Shown: in pieces, positions 45,210-56,790 of the stretch | Layout of the letters: each line of letters opens with the position of its first letter | Position numbering within the stretch: position 1 is the stretch's first letter | NCBI GenBank assembly: GCA_945643635.1 | Contig: CALZFC010000248.1 | Span: forward strand, 3,701,501-3,765,500 | From: Allodiplogaster sudhausi | Lineage: Eukaryota; Nematoda; Chromadorea; Rhabditida; Diplogasteridae | Length of the DNA: 64,000 nucleotides | Direction of reading: 5' to 3' | Made by a program: the position numbers and the translations under genes | The notes under the pieces: model-generated | What the model was told of the DNA's origin: nothing | What the model saw: the letters and a program-made list of their open reading frames with translations, nothing else | Database searches by the model: none

Positions 45210-45491
45210 AAGGGAGAGAGAGAGAGAGAAAAAGAGAGAAAGAAAGAAAGAAAGAGAGAGCAAAGAAGAAAAGAAGAGAACCTCGTCTCTCCGCCAGCCA
45301 GGTGCAGCTGCATCGAGAATGGATCTCTGTAGGTGAGTGCCACTCCGACTGCCTCCGTCCACTTCACGAGGGCGACCTGGAAGATATTCTCGTAATCAAA
45401 GGAGAGCATTTTGAGCTATCGATTCATGGGCAATTATTAATTCTATTTCTTCTGGCTCAGTGATAAGAAATTGAAAAAAAGACAGTTAGGT

Positions 45492-45573
<82 letters not shown>

Positions 45574-45702
45574 CGAGATAAAGATAGTGACACAGAGAGC
45601 GAGAGCGAGAGAGACGAGACAGAGAGAGAAAGAAAGAGAGAGAGAGACGAGATAAAGATAGTGACACAGAGAGCGAGAGCGAGAGAGACGAGACAGAGAG
45701 AG

Positions 45703-45733
<31 letters not shown>

Positions 45734-46384
45734 AAGAAAGAGAGAGAGATAGATCTTGACCTCATCAGGACTCGCCGCCTGGTACGCCGTCGCTCCGCTC
45801 TCCTTGATTGGAGTGACGTTGTGACACAGAGCAATTGCCTAGAATTGGAATCAGAATTTGGTGCAAGAACGTAAATAAGTTTACTACTTTCTAAATAAAG
45901 AATGTTCTAATTGTATATTCATAGTGCTATGGTCAGTCAAGGAAAACACTAACGATTTATAAAAATAATAAAAGATCCTTCAAAGCAACTGATACTATCT
46001 CTATCTCTCCCGCTCTTCATCTCCCCCCCCCTCTCTTTCCTTTAATCTCTCTAATCTCTCTTTCTCTATAGCCCCTCTCCATCTCTCTCATTTCTCTCCC
46101 TCTCTCTTTCATTCTCTCTAATTTCTGTTTCTCTATAGCCGCTCACTCTCTCTCTCTCTCTCTCTTCATCTCCCTCCTCTCTCTCTCTTCATCTCCTCTT
46201 TCTCTCTCTTTTTCCCTCTCTCTAATCTCTGTTTCTCTATAGTTCCTCTCAATCTCTCTAATCTCTGTTTCTCTATAGTTCCTCTCAATCTCTCTAATCT
46301 CTGTTTCTCTACAGCCCCCCTCCTCTCATTTCTCTCTCTGTCTCTCTCTCTCTCTCTTATACTCTCTCTTTCACTCTCTCTCTT

Positions 46385-46432
<48 letters not shown>

Positions 46433-49400
46433 ATTCCCCACCTCGACCGCCGTCTGTAGCTTAGCCGATATGGAGTGCTTCGCGAGTCTTCCTCCGTATG
46501 CCTTTTGCACGTGTTGCGCGACTTCTTCGAAAGAATCCGCTCCGAACGCAACAGTGCCCAGGTGGATCTGCGAGTGAATATCTTGGAGGTAGATTTAAAA
46601 AAAAAAACTACTTTCTATTTCATATAGTCTTGTTTGTAAACGCTTGATAATAATAATAAAAATACTACTTTCTCTTTTATATATTTTCTAATAATCAAAA
46701 AAGTAATTATTTTCCCTTTAACAAAATATACAAACGACTTTTAATAAATAATCAACAAAAAAAACTTTAAGAAAAGAAATAAATAAAATCAATAAAACAA
46801 TTGGAAACGTGCCGAAAAAATTAATACCTTCTTAAAGTGCATTTCGTTCTTGGTGAGCGTGCCAGTCTTGTCTGAGAGCAGGAACGAGATGCGGCCGAGT
46901 TCTTCAGGGATCGTCGACGAACGGACGACCGTATCCGGGATCTGGCGGTCGCGGCCGATTTGCCAAGCGAAGAAGAGCTGGAAAAGAAATTAATTAATTA
47001 ATAATGTAAAAAATTAATTAATTATATAAAAAAAACTTTTGCCTATTAATAAGAGTAGAGAAAGGTAATTAATAAACAGGAACAAAAAAACACATTCTTG
47101 CTTTACTAATAAGAGTAGAGAAAGTTACTTTATATCTAAAATAAAATAAAATAAAACACATTTCTTCGCTCTGGATTAGAGAAAGTCAAATAATTAAAGT
47201 AGAGAAAAACTTTTGCTTTAATATTTATGGGAGTAAATTTATTTTTAAAAAACGCACACATTTTGGCTTCACAATTTCAATTGCTAATTGTTGGCTCATT
47301 ACTATAAACTTCACAATTATGAAGCTAGTCAGAAGAGGAAAAAAACATATATCACAAAATAAATAAATTCTAACCCTTCCCATTGTACTTCGGAGGGACA
47401 AATAATAATACATATAAAATGAATTGAATACTCACCTTGGCCATGTCCAGGTTGACTCGAAGAGAGATCGGAATAATGTAGGAGAAAAGAAGCACAAATC
47501 GCATCAAGTAGCGGTACCTTAATAAATACATATTTTTGGTATCATAAAAAGTACATATTTTATTTACTTTTACAATCATATAGACTCTTCAGTTATATAT
47601 GTTATAACGGAACCAAATTTAGAAAATGATATCTTACCACATCGAATCAACGCCTTTCATGACAACCATCACAGATGCGAGGAGAAGCACGAACAGGAAG
47701 AGGACCTTGGTTAGATTGTTCACCTGAAAAAAATTTTTTTTTTAAAGATTACCGATAAGCGGAAAAAAAACTTCTTTTTAAGAAATATATTTTACAAAAA
47801 AAAAATTAGCTCCGCCCACCTCCAGATCGAGAAGGCCCACTTTGCTCTCTGGAAGAGTCGTGTTCATGACGGAGCGAGTTTCCCTTCCGGTGTAGACAAC
47901 AATTCCAAGTGCCGTCCCACTCGCCACGACCTTAATACAAGAAAATAATTAGAAATACTTTTGGACTCTTTTTTCTTTATATTTTTTTTCAAAATTTTCA
48001 TTCATTTCTTATTGCAGGAAAAATGCCTACATCAAAACAATCACTTAAGCTTCAATCCCTTTCATGTGAGCACAGTTCTAATAATGTGATGGAATATTTA
48101 TGTTCTATTAATTACAAATGTACGATTGCTCTATATCATCTTCTCTTTTTACTCGACTTAACCCCTTAATTTTAGAACCTCTCCGCTTTTATGGGATTCC
48201 CGAGGTAGCTAGCTCCGTTTGTGCCTCATCTTTGATTGAGCTCTCTATGCAAGCAGAATGCAAAGAAAAATTCATTCGGAGATGCTCTATCAGAGTAAAT
48301 AGTTGGTATACAAAACAGTATACAAACAGTATACAGTTAGTTACTGATAATCCAAAACTCACCGTATTTGCCCACAACACGTTCTCAACGTTCAGCGAGC
48401 CATCAATGACGGAATCCTCAGAGGTCACCTAAAGGGAAGGAAAATCAATAATGATGCCAAATCGAACATTTATAACTTTAAAGGTATTAAAAGAAAATAT
48501 TTAAAAAAAAATAAGAAAAAAAAACGTAAAAATGAAACTCTTTAATAAAATAAAAGAAGGACCAATGCTCAAACCTTGAAAGTTCCAACGAAAGCGTGGA
48601 TGTCTTTTTGCGGCTTTTCGGCATAGATTTCGCAGTTCAAATCCATGATATCCTGGAATAAAGAGGATAGAAATAAATATCTGATAACCAAATCTTTACC
48701 CAAACAGGCGAGAATCTATGCCTTCACTCGTCTACTTTCATATATCTATTTACTCCTATTCCAAATTCCCCTTCTCTCCCTCTCTTTAATCACACTCTCT
48801 CTCTCATAATTTTTCCCTCTTTCTCTCTCTAGTCTCTCTCTCTCTCTCGCTCTCTAGTCACCCTCTCTCTCACTCTCTCTCTCCTTACACTCTCAGTCGG
48901 CAATCTCTGCGTGTAGTCCATGGCGAGCTTGAGCTTCCAGTCTGTTTCACCATCAAGTTGATCCGTTCGAATAAAGCAGCCAGTCTGTGAATATTTAATA
49001 CTAGTTATTAGTGTCAATAATTATTTTTTATAATAAAAAATAAATATTTCTTACAATAAATATTCACAACATCCTTTTTGTTACTCTTTCCCTATTTTAA
49101 TATAAATTAGGCGTTATCTCGTTGTTATCATCAAGTAAATAGAGGAAAATAAAGACAAAAACTCTTTTAGAAACCTTCTCCGACGTCCTCAGCAGCACAA
49201 CATCTGCCGGCACTCTTCTATCCTTCTCAATCACCAGAACATCACCGACGGAAATGTCGCTAAACGAGAAATTTTTTTTTACGTTTATAAATATGTAAAT
49301 GGAGGTATCTAACCATAAAGTTGGTGATAGCAAGCAAATACCCATTTACATCTTCAAAATATGAGACTTATTGTAATTAAATGAATAAATATTAATAATT

Positions 49401-51074
49401 ATTATATAGTAAATAGTAAATAAAATCTATAAAGTATCCCAGATGGAAATACAGAATCCTAGATGGAAATCTAGAGTATCCTAGCTGGAAGTCTACAGTA
49501 TGCTAGAAGGCCACCACTGACGAGCTCTTCGTCCAGACCCGCGTGCCGTCCCTCGACAGCTTCTCGTATCGCTCGCTGTTCATCTCCTTGTCACGGAGGA
49601 AGCGCACAAAGTCATCAAGAGCCTCGCGAATCAGCGTGATTGTCAGAACGAATCCCTGGAATGGAGAGTACGGTAGATTTGGGCTTTGTAGACAACACGG
49701 GCAATAACTACGGTATTTTTGTTAATTAGGACACTACTATAAAAAAACACACATCTGGAACTGATAGATATTTCACCTAAAACGTGGCTATGGTCTCGCG
49801 TCTTCACAAAAAGTGTAGAAAATAATTTGATTGTTAACAAGCGCAATTCACTCCAATTAGAGATTTTGAAGAGCTAAAAATGTTGCAAATTATTTTTCTT
49901 TAATAAATGATTATTAAATTCTCAAACTCACCAGCGGCCCCCAGTAGGTGATGGGCGCCCCAATCTGGATCATCGGGATGAATTGACTGCACGCCATGAG
50001 AAGGAAGTAGAGATTGAGGAAGAACTTGAACTGCTGGAAGAGAACCTGGAAAGAGAAAACAGAATAAAAATTGAGAGTAAGAGAGAGAGAGAGAGAGAGA
50101 GAGACAGTGAGAGAGAGAGAGACCGAGCGGGCGAGTGAGAGAGAAGAGAGTGAGAGAGAGTGAGAGAGAGAGAAGGGGAGAGAGTAAGAAAGAACATCAT
50201 GATAAAACCTACTAGTGCAGGTAGAGAGGGAGAGAGAGAGAGATAGACAGAGAGAGAGATAGAGAGAGAGCGATAGAGAGAGAGAGAGAGGGAGAGAAAG
50301 ACAGAGAGACACACAACGAGAGGTAGAGAAAAAGAGAGGAAACAGAGGGAGAGACATAGAAATGACTGACCAGTGGCACGAACGAGAAGACATTGTACTT
50401 CTGGTTGCAGACGACGTTCTTGGTGTACGAGCCTGCGCCGGTGAGCACGGGCCCATATCCGATTCGGACCGTTCGCGAGTGCAGAGCTCGGCGGCGGCCG
50501 AACAGATTCGCGCAGCAGCTAGAGTAACGACATTATTATAGAAAATAAATATACTTTTTTATTAATAATAAATTATAAATTGTTCCATTTTCTTTTCATT
50601 TTAGTTCACCACTTTTTAACTGCAAGTGATCTTTATCAATTGCATTTCGTTTTTTTCACAACTTTTTAAAGAAAAAATAGTAACATTCTTTATTTAATCG
50701 ATAAATCTCCTAATAAATGTTCTCTTTTTCTCTAATTTCGTTTCCCTCTCCCCTCTTCCCGCGCTCTCTCTCTCTCTCCACCTCTTCTTCTTCTTGCCCT
50801 CCTCTTCATCCTCCTCCTTAATTGAGACGGAGCTCGTGCCGGCGAGTGATCGTGTTCCCAACGATCCTGTCCCTCTTTGCTCCGATCCTCCGTCTCCCTC
50901 GTTAACCACGAAAAAGTTATCGTGGCCATTTGAGCCGGCCGCCGCTCGTGCCGCTACCGTAGTAGAAGATGTTGTTGTGCGGTGCGGTGGAAGCGGCGGC
51001 GGTTTTGGCGGGAAATTTGAAGGGCAATTATTAGGCTCCGCCCCCTGGCAATTCTTCCCAGCGACACCGCCCAT
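39159..51074 (-). CDS. tat-5: TAT-5, P4-type ATPase (ATP9/Neo1 class phospholipid flippase)
   Basis: 28 exons (high to low): 50782-51074, 50371-50518, 49932-50045, 49522-49655, 49175-49259, 48889-48984, 48575-48652, 48363-48428, 47820-47930, 47638-47723, 47436-47517, 46828-46977, 46442-46567, 45761-45838, 45282-45376, 44890-44956, 44614-44728, 43552-43739, 43093-43286, 42746-42815, 42382-42470, 41909-42009, 41341-41467, 41036-41125, 40517-40683, 39975-40123, 39514-39601, 39159-39259. All 27 introns are GT-AG; total 1,095 residues. Motifs: DGET (269), TM4 PISL (420), DKTGTLT with phospho-acceptor Asp467, KGAD (615), TGDK (725), GDGGND (833). [18 protein letters not shown]-like [11 protein letters not shown] and the C-terminal PPSYAKVN match ATP9/TAT-5. 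In C. elegans TAT-5 keeps phosphatidylethanolamine inward and limits vesicle budding. The first in-frame ATG follows an in-frame TGA by three codons. The first 97 residues are disordered, Pro/Ser/Lys-rich and poorly conserved. Confidence 0.97.
39650..39895. repeat. CT-rich microsatellite, tat-5 intron 26
   Basis: Imperfect (CT)n with CTCTGGCCCTCTCCCTC variants repeated three times. Confidence 0.8.
40860..41005. repeat. GA microsatellite, tat-5 intron 24
   Basis: Nearly pure (GA)n, about 145 bp, ending about 30 bases from exon 24. A (CT)n run of about 40 bp lies in the next intron at 40,389-40,430. Confidence 0.9.
41575..41890. repeat. GA microsatellite with a duplicated 43-bp unit, tat-5 intron 22
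   Basis: (GA)n containing two tandem copies of GAGGAAATGAAGAAGAGATAAAGAGAGAAAG (about 41,712 and 41,753). It ends about 20 bases before the exon 22 donor. Confidence 0.85.
42085..42150. repeat. (AAT)n microsatellite, tat-5 intron 21
   Basis: TAATAATAA repeat of about 60 bp with single interruptions. Confidence 0.85.
42475..42725. repeat. GA/TA/GA compound microsatellite, tat-5 intron 20
   Basis: (GA)n from the exon 21 acceptor, an (AT)n core at 42,530-42,585, then (GA)n to 42,720. The first tract supplies the pyrimidine run of the exon 21 acceptor on the sense strand. Confidence 0.85.
43861..44580. other. tat-5 intron 17, no coding content
   Basis: The longest repeat-poor stretch of tat-5 (intron between exons 17 and 18). 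AT-rich. AAAGAAGGGCGATCACCGAAAAA near 43,910 has an inverse near 44,385 (TTTTCGGTGATCGCCCTCTTTC), so the 480-bp interval is bounded by inverted repeats of about 25 bp. Confidence 0.55.
45105..45275. repeat. GA microsatellite abutting a tat-5 exon 15 donor
   Basis: (GA)n and (GAAA)n that starts within about 10 bases of the donor on the sense strand. Confidence 0.85.
45495..45755. repeat. GA microsatellite with a 72-bp tandem duplication, tat-5 intron 14
   Basis: Two near-identical copies (about 45,572-45,643 and 45,644-45,715) carry ACGAGATAAAGATAGTGACAC and GAGCGAGAGCGAGAGAGACG. The tract runs to within about 10 bases of the exon 14 donor. Confidence 0.85.
45995..46440. repeat. CT microsatellite with a 30-bp tandem repeat, tat-5 intron 13
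   Basis: CT-rich plus strand. TCTAATCTCTGTTTCTCTATAGTTCCTC repeats three to four times around 46,225-46,320. It reaches the exon 13 donor (GTGGGGAATGAGAGAG on the sense strand). Confidence 0.85.
48776..48888. repeat. CT microsatellite abutting the tat-5 exon 6 donor
   Basis: On the sense strand the donor GTAAGG runs directly into (GA)n. Confidence 0.85.
50075..50345. repeat. GA microsatellite, tat-5 intron 2
   Basis: Two GA arrays separated by about 35 bp of unique sequence (50,185-50,220). Confidence 0.85.
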
Positions 51075-51260
51075 GCGGTGCGGTCATAGAGACGATGCGA
51101 GACGTGGGAGTGTGCGCGGGGCAACAGCAGCCACACCAGATGACGTCACTTGGCTCCGCCTACTTTTTTTAGTCGCAGGCTCCGCCCCTTTTCGCTCCTA
51201 GGCTCCGCCTCCTTTTCCGACTGTTCAGCCGAGTCCGCTTCTCACAGAGTATCAGCAGGA
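51075..51260 (-). promoter_or_regulatory. putative tat-5 proximal promoter / 5' UTR
   Basis: GC-richer than its surroundings. It contains a perfect CRE-type palindrome TGACGTCA (51141-51148) and three copies of GGCTCCGCC (51152, 51178, 51201), that is GGCGGAGCC on the sense strand, within 135 bp of the start codon; another lies at 51,034 inside exon 1. CREB/ATF and GC-box proteins bind such sites in animals. Use here is inferred. GGCTCCGCC also occurs in introns of this window, so it may be a dispersed motif. Confidence 0.4.
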
Positions 51261-51527
51261 AGTTCGCTCGTTCGAACTACAGTAACTAGTCAAATACAGT
51301 AGGATATACAGTGAGAGATCACGAACACTGCGAGAACGCGAGAATGGCGATTGGAGAACGGAAAAAAGAGAGAGAGAAAGAGATGTGATGTGGTCATAAG
51401 AAGCTCGAGCATCTCATCCTGTTGACCAAAAAAATTTTTTGATAAGGATGAGAGAAAGTGAGCAAAAAATGTATACTAAAAGCAGGAAAAGGCAAATGAC
51501 CAAAGCAGAAAGCGATGGAGACAGAGA

Positions 51528-51569
<42 letters not shown>

Positions 51570-51825
51570 GGGAAGACTACGTGCATGGCACGGGAAGGAA
51601 GATGGGAGGGGTCAAGCTTAATTCGTCAGGGTGGGCAAATTCGATTAGTCCCAGCAGTGCCATGAAGGATGCCGGTGAGTCAATCAACCGCAATGATCAC
51701 CAAATGGTTGAGCAATTGAGAGAGAGATAGAAGAGAAGAGAGTGCGCGAAAGAGCGAGAGAAAGGGAGAGAGAGAGAGCGTGAGACAGAGAGAGAAAAAG
51801 AGAGAGCGTGAGAGAAAGAGACAGC

Positions 51826-51867
<42 letters not shown>

Positions 51868-52260
51868 ATGAAAGAAGCAGAGAGAGAGGACAACGATCAC
51901 AGAAGGGTTGGTGAATAGTAAATGACTGTAGTTTGGTAGAGAGTCGCAGAAATAAACTGGAGCGAGGAAAACAGATTTCATCATCTGAATTATTTATTTA
52001 AAAAAACATAATATTTCACGCTATATACAAGTTGCATCATATTATAGGGCAAGCTGGAAGGCAAGCCACAAATATTTGATGGCAGACCACTCGTTTGGAC
52101 GGGGTAAGGGGCAAAATGATACTGCAGAATAGCTACTATACATCTGACTGTTGACATCTGATATTCTCTTCTACACCAGCCATGTACGCCGGTGAAAAAC
52201 GTACTTTTCAGCTCAATGTGTACTTGCAATATATGAGACTTCATTCGTCTTCCGCGTTTA
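51261..52260. other. upstream DNA with GA microsatellites, no gene seen
   Basis: GA tracts at 51,525-51,565 and 51,715-51,885. No splice-bounded exon with convincing composition on either strand. Confidence 0.5.
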
Positions 52261-52261
52261 T

Positions 52262-52585
52262 AGAATGCTCTCGCCCTCTTTCTCTCTCTCTCTCGCTCTC
52301 TGTCTCTCTTTCTCTCTGTCTCTATTTCTCTCCCTCCCTCTCTGTCTCTCTTTCTCTCTGTCTCTATTTCTCTCCCTCCCTCTCTGTCTCTCTTTCTCTC
52401 TGTCTCTATTTCTCTCCCTCCCTCTCTGTCTCTCTTTCTCTCTGTCTCTATTTCTCTCCCTCCCTCTCTGTCTCTCTTTCTCTCTGTCTCTATTTCTCTC
52501 CCTCCCTCTCTGTCTCTCTTTCTCTCTCGCCCTCTCTCAGTCATAAACTCTCTCATGCCATCTCTCTCTATCTTTCTTTCTCCCT

Positions 52586-52625
<40 letters not shown>
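52262..52625. repeat. 42-bp CT minisatellite
   Basis: About six head-to-tail copies of a 42-bp unit (CTGTCTCTCTTTCTCTCTGT followed by CTCTATTTCTCTCCCTCCCTCT) between about 52,290 and 52,540, then plain (CT)n. Because 42 is a multiple of 3, long open frames result and should not be annotated as genes. Confidence 0.9.
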
Positions 52626-52626
<1 letters not shown>

Positions 52627-54123
52627 TGTCTCCCTCTTGCTCTCTCCAGCTGTCAATACTTCATAGCCAAGCAACAAGTTGCCTAGTGAAATATTCCTAG
52701 ATTCCTTTAGTGTTCTACAGAATTATTTCCAGAGACCAACATCATCAAAGATACCAAATCAAATAAATAGACAAAAGGAAACCTCTTAAAATAACATTAG
52801 TCATAAAAAAAGAGGAAAGCGAGCAGAGACAATGAGAAACATTTCATGCCCCGGGGCGGTCAGCTGGCTAGTCCTGAGCAGCTTCCCCGCAAATAAGGGG
52901 CCCTGCGTAATGACCCAGTGAACGGCCATAGAGAGAGAGAGAGAGTTAGAGAGAAGGAGAGAGAGAGAGAGAAAAGAGAGAGAGAGAAAGAGAGAGTTAG
53001 AGAGGGAGAAAAAGATAAAGATCCTGGGAAACTGTTTGCGGGGAGGGAGAAGTAGGACTCAAAATAGTGTACGAAATAGAGGAAACAGTGAGACGCATAG
53101 AGAAACAAAGGGGAGTAATTGACGTGAACTATGGGGCAATAAGCCATCGCGAAAGAGCGCCATGACCAGAGGAGCGGTGGGCCCTCTTCCGCCCTTTTCG
53201 ACCACCGGATACCCCCCACCTCCCTCTCCTCTCCCTCTCTCTATTCCCCCCTCTCTCTTCACTCTCTCTCTATCCTCTCCCGCCTCTCTATCTCTCTACC
53301 ACCCTCTAATCAAGTGCGCCACCAACTGGAGCAAAGAAAGTGAAATTCGGAGAGAGGGAGTTCAAGAGATGACTTCAACTTTGCTTTTTTTCTCGCTCGA
53401 TACTCTAGATTCTTCAATCGATTTATACTTTAATAATTACTAATTACTAAATACAAATTTTAATGTTAACATATATACATATGGAAAACAGGTCTTTTTC
53501 CTGGCGCTGTTACTTCACAATCAGTATCGCCACTCTGTCAGACCCCGAGGAACTTCGAAACCTTGCCCAAGTATGCCGGGACTAAAGTCAACAGGCGCTG
53601 ATAAGCAAGGAAAGGTTGAATTGACTCATCTCTTATCAGTGGTGACAAAGCAAATAAATGTATGCCGAACTGTATATGTCATGCTGTCAGGATGGAAGAA
53701 AAATTACGAAGCGAGTTAGTCAGTTAAGGAATGAACAGAAAAAAAATTCCATAGCGGTTGGGTCAGTTGAAGAAAGCGAGACTATCGATTTAGGCCAGTG
53801 TAAAATAAACAAAAAGAGAAATATGTAAACTGACTCCGGGGTCGTTCAATTTCCGCTGACAAGCAAGGATATGCAATGTTCTTCTTCCAGGAAGAAAGCA
53901 GTAAGTAAAGAGACAGCTAGAATTAGTTATGCATGACTAGTTTTTTTTCATGAGAGAACACTTCTGCTAAGCGTTAAGAGTTACAAGGTAGAATAAGAGA
54001 GACATCAGGCAAGAGTGTGAGACACACAGAGTGTCAGAGAGATAGAACGGAAAGAGCAGGGATAATAGAGGAGAGAGATGATAAATAAAAACGAGAAAAT
54101 AGTGAGAGAGAGAGAGAGTGAGG

Positions 54124-54155
<32 letters not shown>

Positions 54156-54390
54156 AGCAGACATAGAAAAACTAACGGCTTTTACAATGAATCATTTGTG
54201 CCTTTCCATTATATCGATCACAACTGACCAAGTTATAAATAACTGCCAGCATAAAGCTCAGATTGCGCAAGACGACTCGTTAGAGATAACGGAATAGAGT
54301 TTGTGACAGCATTAAAAAATATTGACACAAACGCGCAATATCGAGATAAAGAAGAATGGGGCGGAGAGTAGTCGAGCAAAAAAAAAAAAA
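52626..54390. other. non-coding DNA with scattered GA tracts
   Basis: GA at 52,930-53,010 and 54,105-54,150; CT at 53,220-53,310. A minus-strand frame near 52,840-52,935 (ATG then VHWVITQGPLFAGK) has mixed composition but no supporting splice sites. Otherwise nothing was recognised. Confidence 0.45.
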
Positions 54391-54394
54391 AAAG

Positions 54395-54861
54395 AAAAAA
54401 AGAGGGATAGAGAGAAAGAGAAAGGGAGAGAGAGAGGGAGAGAAAGATGAAGGGGAGAGAGAGAGGGAGAGAAAGATGAAGGGGAGAGAGAGAGAGAGCG
54501 AGAGAGAGAGAGCGAGAGAGAGAGGTGAAGATATTGAACGGAGATTCGATAAAGGAACGCCCAACTCTACGCCTATTTCAGATCGCTCCATCCGTACCAC
54601 TTCCAAGTCTCTCTTGCGCGGGAACTCGCTGGATCAGCTGTCTAACTCTTTGTTCACCTTCCTTCGCAGCCTTTCTCTCTTTCCCTCCCTCCCTCTCTCT
54701 CTCTCTATCGTATCTTCTCGCGCGCTCTCTCTCTCCCTCACTCTCTCTCTCTCGTATCTTCAAGCGCTTTCCCTCTCTATTTCTCTCTCCATCTCTCTTC
54801 TCTTCTTCTTGTCTCTCTCTCTCTCTCTCTTTCTTCTTCTTCTCTCTCGATCTCTTTCTGG

Positions 54862-54910
<49 letters not shown>
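54395..54910. repeat. GA array then CT array flanking a unique 130-bp core
   Basis: GA-rich 54,395-54,530, unique 54,535-54,665, CT-rich 54,668-54,910. The purine/pyrimidine switch gives a large inverted-repeat layout around the core. Confidence 0.7.
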
Positions 54911-54915
<5 letters not shown>

Positions 54916-56145
54916 CCACTCCCCCACTGACCTCGTAATTGGCATCCTCTCCTGTCGCGTGACACTACGTGGTTGACATGCTCTGTCCCTTTCACTCTCC
55001 CCCAGTGTGCTCGTGGATAATAGCCGACATCAGCGGCTCCTCACTTCCTCAGCCATCTCCTCACCCTCCCACCCCTCAATTCATACCCCGAGGGCAGTCT
55101 GGGTTTTAACCTCTTCTCTATCTCCACTCTCTCTATAGTTTCTCTTTCTCTTCTCTCCTCTCTCAATAGTCTCACTTTCTCTTCTCTCCTTTCTCTCTTT
55201 GTCTGTCTGTCTCTCCTCTCTCTCTAGTCTCACTTTCTCTTCTCTCCTTTCTCTCTTTTGTCTGTCTGTCTCTCCTTTCTCTCTCTCTCCCGCCTCGCTC
55301 GCTCTCTTTCTTGTCTCTCTCCCTATCTATCTCTTCCGCCCAAGGGAATTGCTAAAATCTTTGACCGTCAAACGGTCAAGTAACTACTTTAGCAAATGGT
55401 CAGCATTATTCTATGGAAAAAACCTACAATAAATCAGCTAAAAGCTGACTGGCGCTAAACGTTAGAGCCAAGAAATAAAACGAAATCCCAACTATAACAA
55501 TTGGAAATTTTCGTTGTAGGCAACTTTTGAAGGATTGGGATCGGGGAGGGGGGGGGGATAAGCAAGGATTAGGATGCTTAATCCCTCTGTGGAGGACAAC
55601 GGCTGGCGCTCCATTTTCTTCTTCTTGCCCCGGATCTGCTTGGTTTCCTGAGCGGCAGATGGCGGAGCAACGACTTTGTCTGTGCATAAAAGGGGGAGGT
55701 GCGGCGGCGGTTTGTTGTTGTGGAATAGACGTAGAGAAAGAGCGAGAGAGAGAGAGAGAGAGAGAGAGGAAGAGGGAGTGAAAGAGAGACAGAGAGGGAG
55801 GGAGGGAGAAGTTGGGAGGGTCTGAGATTCTGGGAGAAGAAGAATGGCTGTCACGCACCTGGCACATGTGAGGGCTTGGGGCAACCAGTCACTATCTCTC
55901 TCTCCCCCACTCTCTCTCTCTTTCTCTTCTCTCTCTCTCTCTTATTCTCTTTTTCTCTTCTCTTTCTCTTATTCTCTCCTCTCTCTCTAATTCCCTCGCT
56001 CTCTAACTCGCTCTCCTCTCTCTCTATCCATCCATCACTCTTCATGCCATACATAAATGGAATCATTCTTCATTCGAGGCGAGGAGTCTCAGAGAAGTGA
56101 ATCACATGCGGCATGAGGCGGTAAGCAAGAAATTGAATAAAGAGA
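54911..56145. other. non-coding DNA with CT/GA tracts
   Basis: CT 55,120-55,335 contains three tandem copies of a 60-70 bp unit with AGTCTCACTTTCTCTTCTCTCC. GA 55,735-55,810. CT 55,895-56,030. The 55,590-55,710 interval is less repetitive and reads coding-like on the minus strand (VVAPPSAAQETKQIRGKKKK) but lacks a clear donor. Confidence 0.45.
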
Positions 56146-56175
56146 GTTAGGGGAGAGGAGAGAGAGAACGAGATA

Positions 56176-56218
<43 letters not shown>

Positions 56219-56295
56219 ACGGAGAGAGAGAGAGGGAGGGAGGGAGAGAGATAATCAGAGAGAGAGAGAGAGGGAGGGAGGGAGGGAGAGAGATA

Positions 56296-56343
<48 letters not shown>

Positions 56344-56677
56344 AAATGGCACAGAATGAAGGGTAGTAACACTAGAGTCGGAACAGAGTGAATAACACCA
56401 TAAAGGGATCAGTTTGGAGGAGTGAAGCGAGTGAGAAGAGAGAGACAGGGAGAGGGAGAGAGAGATGAGATGACAGAGTGGGAGACAGAGAGAGAGAGAG
56501 AGAGGCGGAAAGGGACAGAGAGCGCGAGATAGAGAGAGAAGATACTCGTTCGAGGTTAGGTTACAGAGGCGCAGTAGTTCGTGTGAGTATGCGAGTAAGT
56601 GGATGAACAACTAAAAGGATGAGTTGGATGGGTGTGGGTGACTAAATGACGCTAGTCGCCAGTAGAACGGAATGTAC

Positions 56678-56718
<41 letters not shown>

Positions 56719-56790
56719 GAGAGAGAGAGAGGTGAGAGAGAAAGAGAGAGGTGAGAGAGAGAAAGAGAGATAACGAGAGGACGAGAGAAA
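56146..56790. repeat. GA microsatellite cluster
   Basis: GA arrays at 56,150-56,340, 56,430-56,545 and 56,680-56,790. In the first, GATAATCAGAGAGAGAG recurs three times as a 60-bp higher-order unit. Confidence 0.85.

Noticed and set aside
52182..52700. 172-codon Ser/Leu-rich frame
   Set aside because: It is a 42-bp CT minisatellite read in frame, with no splice sites or mixed-composition domain.
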